Shown piece after piece: positions 6,585-13,103 of a stretch of DNA of 27,325 nt (within the stretch, counting starts at the first letter, position 1; each line of letters starts with the position of its first letter). The notes beneath the pieces were generated by a model. It did no database searches. It was not told where the DNA came from and saw only the letters and a program-made list of their open reading frames with translations. The position numbers and the translations under genes are program-made. Source of the stretch: DASUZB01 sp036377075 (GTDB lineage Bacteria > Actinomycetota > CALGFH01); contig DASUZB010000059.1 of NCBI GenBank assembly GCA_036377075.1, forward strand, positions 1 through 27,325, in the 5' to 3' direction.

Positions 6585-8108
6585 TCAGGGTGGGCCGAGC
6601 GCGCCCTGGAGGCGGTCCAGGGTCGCGCCGTCCGGGGCGGACAGCCAGGCCGCGTGGGTGCCCTTGCAGACCAGGGCGGTCGCCTGGCCGAGGCCGGACC
6701 AGCGGTTCCCGCCCTGGGCGGCGCCGAAGCGGCCGGCGGCCCAGCGGCCGGTGGCGTCGCAGAACTCGCGGGCCTGGTCGGCCGAGTCCCAGACGGTGCG
6801 CAGCACCATGGCGGTGCCGCCGGCGCGCTCGAAGGTGCGCAGCCGGCCGCCGTCCCAGCCGGACGCGGCCAGCTCGGCGGTCGTCTCGGGCAGCTCGCCC
6901 TGCAGCATCAGCCGGGTGTCGAGCTCGCCCCACTCGACCTGGGTGCCCCGGCGCCAGCCGGCGCCGAGCCTGCCCGCCAGGTCGGGGACCGTGACCGCCT
7001 GGGGCTGGTCGTGGGTGAGGTAGCGCTCCGGGTGCAGGACCTGCTCGGTGGAGGTGGGCGGGTTGTTGTAGGCGCGGTCGACGGCGGCGTAGCCGCCCCG
7101 CTGGTAGAGCGTGGTCACGAACGACAGGCCGCTCTGGTAGGGGAACAGCAGCGACTCGCGCAGCACCGCCGGGGCGGCGTCCAGCTTGGGCGTGCGCTCG
7201 CCCGCGGCCGCCTGCGCCACCTGGGCCTGCTGCTGCTGGTTGAGCTCCCGGGTGAGGTAGCGCTGCATGGTCAGCACGGCGTCGCCCTCGACCAGGCCGC
7301 TGTACGCGGTGAGCTGGTCGTCCTTGCCGGCGGCCTCGAGCCGGTCGCTGCGGGTCAGGTCGTAGTGCTGGTCGGTGACGGCGTGGGTGAGCTCGTGGGA
7401 GAGCACGAACTCGGTGTAGGGGTCGACGCCCCGGTCGGAGCGGACGTACAGGCGCCCCTTGGCGGGCGGCTTGCCGGGCACGTAGAAGCCGAGCACGCTC
7501 TCGGCCTGCACCGAGCGGATCAGCTTGGGCAGGTCGGTGCCCGGGCGCAGCTCGCCGAGCAGCTCGAGGGCGCGGCCCTGCTGCGCCAGGACGCGCTCGT
7601 CGGTCTCGGCGTCGAGCTCGCGCAACAGCTGGTCGGCGAGCTTGGCCGGGGACAGGACCTTGACCGGCACGGGACGGCGGAAGCGCAGCTCGCGGATCTG
7701 CTCGACGCGGGCGCGGACGGCGGCGATGGCCTTCTCGGTGCGCCCCTCGGACGGCCGCGCCGCGGTCGACGAGGGGGCCGGTGCGCTGGTCGTCGGGCTG
7801 GTCAGGCGGTCGTCGCCGCCGGCGGCACTGCGGTCGTCGCGGGCGGCCACGACGCCGCCGGCGGTGGCGAGCAGGACCAGCACCACCGCCAGCGCCACCA
7901 CCGGGCCGCGTCCCCGCTGCTTGGGGGGTGGTGGCGGCTGCGGCGGCGGCCACTGCGGCCGTGGCGGCGGCCACTGCAGGCCCGGCGAGGTCCATCGCGG
8001 ACCGGGCGGCGGCTGCGGTCCGCCCGGCGGCCCCCAGCCGGATGCGGGCGGCTGCCCCGTGGGGGAACCCTCTGCGTCCCCCCACGGGGCCTGGCCGCCG
8101 TCGCTCAC
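6585..8108 (-). CDS. Membrane-anchored zinc metallopeptidase (HELTH type)
   Basis: The 507-residue protein starts with a Pro/Gly/Gln-rich cytoplasmic tail (residues 1-65, containing two QWPPP repeats). One membrane helix follows (about 69-88), then a Ser/Thr/Ala-rich linker and a large extracytoplasmic domain. SHELTHAVTDQHYDL (His238, Glu239, His242) is a gluzincin-type zinc site, with Glu274 in GLVEGDA as the likely third ligand. Substrates are unknown. GTG 8108 overlaps the prcA stop in a GTGA motif and the GH15-like gene begins 5 nt after its stop, so it sits inside the proteasome operon. A 12-bp perfect hairpin lies within its first 20 codons. It might process envelope proteins; a link to proteasome function is not shown by sequence. 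Confidence 0.8.
   Translation of the reverse strand: MSDGGQAPWGDAEGSPTGQPPASGWGPPGGPQPPPGPRWTSPGLQWPPPRPQWPPPQPPPPPKQRGRGPVVALAVVLVLLATAGGVVAARDDRSAAGGDDRLTSPTTSAPAPSSTAARPSEGRTEKAIAAVRARVEQIRELRFRRPVPVKVLSPAKLADQLLRELDAETDERVLAQQGRALELLGELRPGTDLPKLIRSVQAESVLGFYVPGKPPAKGRLYVRSDRGVDPYTEFVLSHELTHAVTDQHYDLTRSDRLEAAGKDDQLTAYSGLVEGDAVLTMQRYLTRELNQQQQAQVAQAAAGERTPKLDAAPAVLRESLLFPYQSGLSFVTTLYQRGGYAAVDRAYNNPPTSTEQVLHPERYLTHDQPQAVTVPDLAGRLGAGWRRGTQVEWGELDTRLMLQGELPETTAELAASGWDGGRLRTFERAGGTAMVLRTVWDSADQAREFCDATGRWAAGRFGAAQGGNRWSGLGQATALVCKGTHAAWLSAPDGATLDRLQGALGPP
7925..7979. repeat. Tandem 21-bp coding repeat in the metallopeptidase N-terminal tail
   Basis: GGCGGCGGCCACTGC occurs twice 21 bp apart in a Pro-codon-rich stretch. 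It encodes the two QWPPP units of the Pro-rich cytoplasmic tail. This is ordinary low-complexity coding sequence. Confidence 0.5.
8054..8090. promoter_or_regulatory. Strong hairpin inside the metallopeptidase 5' coding region
   Basis: GCCCCGTGGGGG (8054-8065) and CCCCCACGGGGC (8079-8090) form a perfect 12-bp stem with a 13-base loop. The mRNA stem begins 18 nt downstream of the GTG at 8108, right after prcA. It could limit translation or transcription of the metallopeptidase/GH15 part relative to pup-prcBA (inference). It encodes part of the Gly/Pro-rich tail. Confidence 0.5.
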
Positions 8109-8815
8109 GTGCCGCCCTCGTCCTTCGCCTCGGGCTGGGAGGTGCGGGCGGCCACGTCCTCCTCGGACAGCCGCCGGAAGGCGCGCCGGGCGGCGCCGCG
8201 CTCCAGCACGGCGACCTCGAGGCGCGAGTTGTTGCCGCCGGGGTCGGCGTCGCGCAGCGCCCGCACGGCCAGGTTGAGGGCGGGGTCCAGCTCCATGCCG
8301 TAGCTGTAGCCGCGCTCCAGCGCGCCGTCGAGCTGCTCGGACTGGCCGCCGATCGCCATGTAGCCCCTGCGGTCGGTCACGGTGCCGTCGTAGATCACGT
8401 GGTAGAGCGCGCTCGGGCTGTTGTCGGTGCCGACCTCGGCCACGCACAGCTCGATCTCGTAGGGCTTGGGCTCCTGGATGAAGATCTGCCCGAGCGTCTG
8501 CGAGTAGGCGTTGGCGATCGAGCGGCTGCTGACGTCCTCGCGGCCGTAGGCGTAGCCGCGCATGTCGGCGAGGCGGACGCCGGCCACCCGCAGGCTCTCG
8601 AACTCCGAGAAGCGGCCGACGGCGGCGAACGCGATGCGGTCGTACAGCTCGCCGACCTTGTGCAGGTGGGTGGAGGGGTTGTCGGCGACGAACAGGATGC
8701 CGTCGGCGTACTCGAGCACCACCAGCGGCCGGCCCCGCGCGATCCCCTTGCGGGCCAGGTCGGCCTTGTCCTTGACGATCTGCTCGGGGGTGACGTACCC
8801 GAAGCCGATCGACAT
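8105..8815 (-). CDS. prcA: 20S proteasome alpha subunit PrcA
   Basis: The 236-residue protein aligns by eye with actinobacterial PrcA along its length: GYVTPEQIVKDKADLARKGIARGR at the gate-forming N-terminus, LEYADGILFVADNP, LYDRIAFAAVGRFSEFESLR, DMRGYAYGREDVSSRSIANAYSQTLGQIF, KPYEIELCVAEVG, and ALRDADPGGNNSRLEVAVLERG with RRAFRRLSEEDV. Alpha subunits are catalytically inactive; two seven-membered rings cap the PrcB rings and dock the ARC ATPase. ATG 8815 follows the prcB stop by 3 nt and its stop overlaps the metallopeptidase start. The C-terminal tail, about 15 residues after the RRAFRRL motif, is short and acidic. Confidence 0.96.
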   Translation of the reverse strand: MSIGFGYVTPEQIVKDKADLARKGIARGRPLVVLEYADGILFVADNPSTHLHKVGELYDRIAFAAVGRFSEFESLRVAGVRLADMRGYAYGREDVSSRSIANAYSQTLGQIFIQEPKPYEIELCVAEVGTDNSPSALYHVIYDGTVTDRRGYMAIGGQSEQLDGALERGYSYGMELDPALNLAVRALRDADPGGNNSRLEVAVLERGAARRAFRRLSEEDVAARTSQPEAKDEGGT

Positions 8816-8818
8816 CGG

Positions 8819-9610
8819 CTACCCCTCCCCTCGGGCGCGCGCGGCCACCACCCGCTCGGCAGCGGTGCGCACCTCGTCGTCGGGCAGGCGCCGGTAGCCG
8901 TCGGCGGTGACGGTGGCGACCACCGGCATGGTGCCGCGCACCAGGTCGGGCCCGCCGGTGGCGGCGTCCTCCTCGGCGGCGTCGTAGAGCGCCTCGACCA
9001 GCGCGGCGACCGCGCCGGCGACGTCCATGTCGGCGCGGTAGCGCTTCTTCAGGCTGCCGCGGGCGTCGCGCCCGCCGGAGCCGAGCGCGTGGAAGTCGGC
9101 GTCCTCGAAGCGCCCGCCGGTGACGTCGTAGCGGAAGATCCGGCCGGTCTTGCGGCGCGCGTCGTAGCCGCAGAACAGCGGCACCACCACCAGCCCCTGC
9201 AGGGCCATGGGGAGGTTGCCGCGGACCATCTGGCCGAGCTGGTTGGCCTTGCCCTCCAGCGACAGGGTCAGGCCCTCGACCTTCTCGTAGTGCTCCAGCT
9301 GGGTCTGGAACAGCCGCACCATCTCGATCGCCGGGCCGGCGGCGCCGGCGATCGCCACCGCCGAGAAGTTGTCGGCGGGGAAGACCTTCTCGAGGTCGCG
9401 CTGGACGATGGCCATGCCCTCGGTGGCGCGCCGGTCGCCGCCCATGACCACGCCGTCGGCGGAGCGGACCGCGGCGACGGTGGTCCCCTCGGTGACCTCG
9501 GGCAGGGTGCCGGCGAGCGTCGGCGACGTCAGCAGCTCAGGCGCGTAGGCGCGGAGCACGTCGACGAAGGACGGGCTGAACAGGGGCGGGCCGCGGAACA
9601 GGTCGTTCAC
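8819..9610 (-). CDS. prcB: 20S proteasome beta subunit PrcB (with propeptide)
   Basis: This is the proteolytic N-terminal-nucleophile subunit. The 263-residue precursor has a 42-residue propeptide ending EVTEG, after which self-cleavage exposes Thr43. The mature chain keeps all catalytic residues at their expected places: Thr1 (TTVAAVRS), Asp17 (GGDRRAT) and Lys33 (RDLEKVFP). The body shows AIAGAAGPAIEMVRLFQTQLEHYEK, FCGYDARRKTGRIFRYDVTGGRFE, and GSGGRDARGSLKKRY. The GTG start at 9610 overlaps the pup stop codon (GTGA), so the two are translationally coupled. The prcA gene follows after 3 nt. Confidence 0.97.
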   Translation of the reverse strand: MNDLFRGPPLFSPSFVDVLRAYAPELLTSPTLAGTLPEVTEGTTVAAVRSADGVVMGGDRRATEGMAIVQRDLEKVFPADNFSAVAIAGAAGPAIEMVRLFQTQLEHYEKVEGLTLSLEGKANQLGQMVRGNLPMALQGLVVVPLFCGYDARRKTGRIFRYDVTGGRFEDADFHALGSGGRDARGSLKKRYRADMDVAGAVAALVEALYDAAEEDAATGGPDLVRGTMPVVATVTADGYRRLPDDEVRTAAERVVAARARGEG

Positions 9611-9822
9611 TGTCCCCCTTTCTGGACGTACTGCTTGACGAACTCCTCGGCGTTCTCCTCGAGCACCTCGTCGATCTCGTCGAGCAGCGCGTCGAGTTCC
9701 TCCTTCAGCTCCTCACCCTTCTCGGTGACGTCGGCCGACGCCTGAACGTCCTCTTGGACGTCCTCGCTCTTGGAGGTGGGGCGGCGCTTCTGCTCGGCGC
9801 CGCCGCCCGGGTCCTTGGCCAT
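9607..9822 (-). CDS. pup: Prokaryotic ubiquitin-like protein Pup
   Basis: Pup is the disordered protein tag of the proteasome pathway. The 71-residue product has the basic N-terminus (AKDPGGGAEQKRR), an acidic middle, the ARC-binding helical segment (EELKEELDALLDEIDEVLEENAEEFVKQYVQ) and the C-terminal GGQ. Because it ends in Gln, Dop must deamidate it to Glu before PafA can use it, and a dop gene is present. I chose ATG 9822 rather than an upstream ATG at 9852, because GGAGGGAG lies just before it and the length is near the usual 60-70. It overlaps prcB by 4 nt. The IS element now separates it from dop. Confidence 0.97.
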   Translation of the reverse strand: MAKDPGGGAEQKRRPTSKSEDVQEDVQASADVTEKGEELKEELDALLDEIDEVLEENAEEFVKQYVQKGGQ

Positions 9823-9921
9823 CTCTCCTCCCTCCACCTCGCTCGCTGGCAAAGTCTCTCACGAGGGTGACCGAATTCGCCGCGCTCGGGCGTGTTGTGG
9901 ACCGCCACTGTATGCCCCTGA

Positions 9922-9936
9922 CGGCCCTTCGGGCCG
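9922..9936. repeat. Perfect 6-bp hairpin in the pup leader
   Basis: CGGCCC, a 3-base loop, and GGGCCG lie about 100 bp upstream of pup. There is no U tract. Together with the 34-bp palindrome it is the only clear structure in the 193 bp (9823-10015) between pup and the IS element; I see no convincing promoter there. Confidence 0.35.
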
Positions 9937-9981
9937 AACGACTTTGGATCCAGGCCCGGTCACCATCGCACTTCGCTGTGA

Positions 9982-10015
9982 GGGCTAGCCGATCCCTGCA
10001 GGGATCGGCTAGCCC
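9982..10015. repeat. 34-bp perfect palindrome
   Basis: The left arm GGGCTAGCCGATCCCTG is followed at once by its exact reverse complement, with no mismatch and no loop. Its last 10 bases (CGGCTAGCCC) are the left target duplication of the IS element. Joining across the IS shows that the palindrome originally overlapped the dop stop codon (GGC-TAG lies in one arm), so it was a hairpin at the very end of dop. No T run follows on either side. Confidence 0.8.
10006..10015. repeat. Left target-site duplication of the IS element
   Basis: CGGCTAGCCC directly abuts the left IS end. An identical 10-mer abuts the right end at 11559-11568. A perfect 10-bp duplication fits IS4-family transposition. Confidence 0.85.
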
Positions 10016-10087
10016 CAATGCCGGTCAGTTAGCGGCTTTGTTGAGGGTAGTGTCCGCCTCACACTGTTCGAGGACAGAGGGGGGCGG

Positions 10088-11347
10088 ATGCCACCAGGAC
10101 AGCCGACGGTGCCGGCCTCCGTCCAGCCGCCGCTACCAAGGCTGGCGGATCAGGTGGCCTTGGGCGTGCTGACCCGAACGTTCCCACCCGAGCTGGTCGA
10201 CCAGGTCCTGGCGGCGACCGGCCGGGTCCAGCAGCGCCACCGGCTGCTGCCCGCCCGCCTGGTCGTCTACTACGTGCTGGGACTGGCGCTGTTTGCGGGC
10301 ACGGGGTCGGTGGAGGTGCTGCGCTGCCTGGTCGAGGGGCTGCGCGAGGCGGCTGGCTGGCGGCATCCGCGCGAGCCGTGGCGCAGCTGGCACCTGCCGG
10401 CAAAGTCGGCGCTGGTCCAGGCGCGTGCCCGGCTGGGCGCCGAGCCGTTGCGGGTGCTGTTTGCGCGGACCGCGCGGCCGCTTGCCACCGCGGCCACCCG
10501 GGGGGCGTGGTACCGCGGCTGGCGGGTGATGAGCCTGGACGGGACCTGCCTGGACGTGGCCGACACCCCGGCCAACCAGGCGGCGTTCGGGCGGCCGGGC
10601 AGCGGCCGTGGTGACGGCCGCGGCGCGTTCCCGCAGCTTCGGGTGGTGGGGTTGGCCGAGTGCGGCACCCACGCGATCGTGGCGGCCAGCCTGGGGCCGT
10701 GCACCACCAGCGAGGCCAAGCTGGCCGAGGAGCTGGTCGGCACGCTGGACGCCCGGATGCTGCTGCTGGCCGACCGGGGCCTGGTCGGGGCCGAGCGGTG
10801 GCGTGCCGCCACCGCCACCGGCGCGGCGCTGGTGTGGCGGGTGCGGACCGGCCGGTTCGCCCCGGCGCTGCCGGTGGACCAGCCGCTGGCCGACGGGTCG
10901 TGGCTTTCCCGGCTGGGCCTGACTGGTCGCAGCGGCCCGCCGATCGTGGTCCGGGTGCTGGACTACACCGTGGACGCGCGGCGCCACCCCGCCAGCCCGA
11001 CCAACCCCACCCAGCCGGTCACCTACCGGCTGGTGACCTCGATCCTTGACCCTGCGCAGGCCCCAGCGATGGAACTGGCCGCCTTGTACGCCCAACGCTG
11101 GGAGATCGAGACCACCTTGGACGAGCTCAAGGTCCACCAGCGCGGCCCCGGCGCGGTCCTGCGGTCCAAGACCCCCGACGGCGTCCACCAGGAGGCCTGG
11201 GCGCACCTGCTGGTCCACTACGCCCTGCGCGTGCTCATGCACGAGGTGGCGGTGGCCCGCGACCTTGACCCTGACCGGTTGTCGTTCACCGCCACCCTAC
11301 GGATCGTGCGCCGCCACACCATCGCCCGGGCGGCCTTTTCCCCCTGA
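10088..11347 (+). CDS. IS4-family transposase (reading ends at CCC-TGA; tail continues in the +1 frame)
   Basis: The 419-residue product has an IS4 N-terminal domain (LADQVALGVLTRTFPPELVDQVLAATG, about residues 18-85) and a DDE catalytic domain. The first Asp is in MSLDGTCLDVADT and the second in LLLADRGLVG. The Glu lies in YAQRWEIETTLDELK, which fits the IS4 signature Y-x2-R-x3-E-x6-K exactly. GAGGGGGGCGG precedes the ATG. The frame stops at TGA 11345-11347, directly after CCC. The next frame continues with the usual C-terminus, including RVVKRKMSNY, to 11549. Either the C run at 11340-11344 has one base too many, or CCC-TGA serves as a +1 frameshift site. Confidence 0.9.
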   Translation: MPPGQPTVPASVQPPLPRLADQVALGVLTRTFPPELVDQVLAATGRVQQRHRLLPARLVVYYVLGLALFAGTGSVEVLRCLVEGLREAAGWRHPREPWRSWHLPAKSALVQARARLGAEPLRVLFARTARPLATAATRGAWYRGWRVMSLDGTCLDVADTPANQAAFGRPGSGRGDGRGAFPQLRVVGLAECGTHAIVAASLGPCTTSEAKLAEELVGTLDARMLLLADRGLVGAERWRAATATGAALVWRVRTGRFAPALPVDQPLADGSWLSRLGLTGRSGPPIVVRVLDYTVDARRHPASPTNPTQPVTYRLVTSILDPAQAPAMELAALYAQRWEIETTLDELKVHQRGPGAVLRSKTPDGVHQEAWAHLLVHYALRVLMHEVAVARDLDPDRLSFTATLRIVRRHTIARAAFSP

Positions 11348-11549
11348 CCTGCTGGCGGCCGCGACCCGGCTGGTGGTCGCCGAGGTCCTGGCCGAACGGC
11401 TCCCCCGGCGCCGCCTGCGAGCCTTCCCCCGCGTCGTCAAACGCAAGATGAGCAACTACCAGCGCAAACGCGTCCACCACCACGCCTGGCCCCAGCCCAC
11501 CCTGCCACCCGACCAGGCCATCACCATCCAACCCAGACAAGCAAACTGA
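11345..11549 (+). other. C-terminal part of the transposase in the +1 frame
   Basis: This reading begins where the main transposase frame stops. It encodes DLLAAATRLVVAEVLAERLP, FPRVVKRKMSNYQRKR and VHHHAWPQP, ending in TGA nine bases before the right IS end. The KRKMSNY segment is the usual C-terminus of actinobacterial IS4 transposases, so this is the missing tail rather than a separate gene. Confidence 0.75.
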
Positions 11550-11558
11550 CCGGCATTG

Positions 11559-11568
11559 CGGCTAGCCC
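11559..11568. repeat. Right target-site duplication of the IS element
   Basis: CGGCTAGCCC is identical to 10006-10015. It contains the dop stop codon (CTA on the plus strand), so the insertion came within a few bases of the dop coding end without damaging it. Confidence 0.85.
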
Positions 11569-13046
11569 TGCAGGTTGCGGATCAGGTCCTCGGCGGTGGG
11601 GCTGGCGTCGAGCACGCCGGCGGTGTGGGCGGCGGTGCCGCGGGTCGGCTCGAGCATCGGCACCCGCTGCAGGGTCTCGCGGCCGATGTCGAAGATGATC
11701 GCGTCCCAGCCGGCGGCGGCGATCTGGGGCGCGTACTTCGACAGGCAGCGGCCACGGAAGTAGGCGCGGGTGTCCTCGGGGGGCTCGCCGATCGCCCTGG
11801 TGATCTCGCTCTCGGCCACCAGCCGCTCGACCCGGCCGGCGGCGGCGAGCCGGTAGTACAGGCCGCGCTCGATGCGCACGTCGTGGTACTGCAGGTCGAC
11901 GAGGGCGAGCTTGGGGTCCTCCCAGTCGAGCCCGTCGCGCTCGGCGATCTGCCGCATGAGCGTGTACTTGGTCACCCAGTCGACCGTGCGGTGGGCGCCG
12001 AGCGGGTCGGTCTCGAGCTGGTCGAGGGTCGCCTGCCAGCGCTCCAGCGCCTCGGCGTTCCAGTGGGGCGTGTCGCGGTCCTTGAGGTAGGCCTTGGCGG
12101 CCTCCAGGTAGGCGAGCTGCACCTCGCAGGGGGTGACCTTGCGGCCGTCCTTGCGCTCCACCGTCTCGGCCAGGGTGGGGTCCTTGGCGATCGAGCGCAG
12201 CGCCTGCACCGGGTTGGCGAGCTGCCACTCCTCCCCGGGGCCGGCGCCGTCCTCGATCATGGCGAGCACGATCGCCAGCGTCCCGGTCTTCAGGAAGGTG
12301 GCGACCTCGTTCATGTTGGCGTCGCCGATGATCACGTGCAGGCGGCGGTACCGCTCCGGGTCGGCGTGCGGCTCGTCGCGGGTGTTGATGATCGGGCGCT
12401 TGAGGGTCGTCTCCAGGCCGACCTCGACCTCGAAGAACTGCGAGCGCTGGGCGAGCTGGTAGGCGACCGAGCCGTCGTGGTGGTCGCGCACCAGGCTGCC
12501 CGCGCCGGCGAAGATCTGGCGGGTGACCAGGAACGGGGTCAGGTCGCGCACGATCCGCGCGAACGGCGTGGTGCGGTCGACGAGGAAGTTCTCGTGGGTG
12601 CCGTAGGACGTGCCCTTGCCGTCGGTGTTGTTCTTGTAGACCTGGATGCGCCGCCCGCCGGGGGCCAGCTCGGCCGCCCGCCTGGCCGATTCGGCCAGGA
12701 TGCGCTCCCCCGCCTTGTCGTAGACCACCAGGGTGCGCGGGTCCAGGCACTCCGGCGAGGAGAACTCCGGGTGGGCGTGGTCGACGTAGTAGCGCGCCCC
12801 GTTGGTGAGGATCACGTTGGCCAGCCCGAGGTCGTCCTCGGTGGGCGCCTCCGGCTCGCGCGCGGCCTCGAAGCCGCGCGCGTCCCGCAGCGGCGACTCC
12901 TCCTCGTAGTCCCAGCGGACCTTGCGGCCGCGGCCGGAGAACGCATTCACGAGCAGGCTCGAGGCCAGGACGGGGTTCGAGTCGGGCGAGCCCGGCACGG
13001 TGATGCCGTACTCGGTCTCGATGCCCATGACCTTGGTGATGGCCAT
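11562..13046 (-). CDS. dop: Pup deamidase/depupylase Dop
   Basis: Dop converts the C-terminal Gln of Pup to Glu and also cleaves Pup from tagged proteins; it is a paralogue of PafA. The 494-residue protein shows MGIETEYGI (Glu10), the Dop-specific loop (about 36-75, with RWDYEEESPLRDARGFE), GARYYVDHAHPEFSSPE (Asp89, catalytic position), YKNNTDGKGTSYGTHENFL, LETTLKRPIINTRDEPHADPE and RLHVIIGDANMNE. The C-terminal pattern ends with WDAIIFDIG and MLEPTRGT, typical of Dop rather than PafA. It starts 57 nt after arc. Its stop lies within the target duplication of the IS element; before insertion pup followed about 180 bp downstream. Confidence 0.96.
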   Translation of the reverse strand: MAITKVMGIETEYGITVPGSPDSNPVLASSLLVNAFSGRGRKVRWDYEEESPLRDARGFEAAREPEAPTEDDLGLANVILTNGARYYVDHAHPEFSSPECLDPRTLVVYDKAGERILAESARRAAELAPGGRRIQVYKNNTDGKGTSYGTHENFLVDRTTPFARIVRDLTPFLVTRQIFAGAGSLVRDHHDGSVAYQLAQRSQFFEVEVGLETTLKRPIINTRDEPHADPERYRRLHVIIGDANMNEVATFLKTGTLAIVLAMIEDGAGPGEEWQLANPVQALRSIAKDPTLAETVERKDGRKVTPCEVQLAYLEAAKAYLKDRDTPHWNAEALERWQATLDQLETDPLGAHRTVDWVTKYTLMRQIAERDGLDWEDPKLALVDLQYHDVRIERGLYYRLAAAGRVERLVAESEITRAIGEPPEDTRAYFRGRCLSKYAPQIAAAGWDAIIFDIGRETLQRVPMLEPTRGTAAHTAGVLDASPTAEDLIRNLQG

Positions 13047-13103
13047 CCGTCCCCCTATCCCGGCGTGGTCACCCGGATCGTACGGCCTGTGGCCGGGTCG
13101 GCA

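Larger units (their letters stand above)
10016..11558 (+). mobile_element. IS4-family insertion sequence
   Basis: The element is 1543 bp. Its ends are inverted repeats: CAATGCCGGTCAGTT at 10016-10030 and its reverse complement at 11544-11558. It is flanked by the perfect 10-bp direct repeat CGGCTAGCCC. It carries one transposase gene on the plus strand, opposite to the proteasome genes. It sits between the dop stop and pup, so it splits the arc-dop and pup-prcBA parts of the operon. The intact duplication and near-perfect ends indicate a recent insertion. Confidence 0.9.

Noticed and set aside
9863..9967. GGTGACC and GGTCACC inverted pair in the pup leader
   Set aside because: Only seven bases, about 90 bp apart, in GC-rich DNA; easily chance.
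13047..13103. Separate promoter for dop (TACGAT as -10)
   Set aside because: No matching -35 and only 57 bp after arc; simple co-transcription is more likely.
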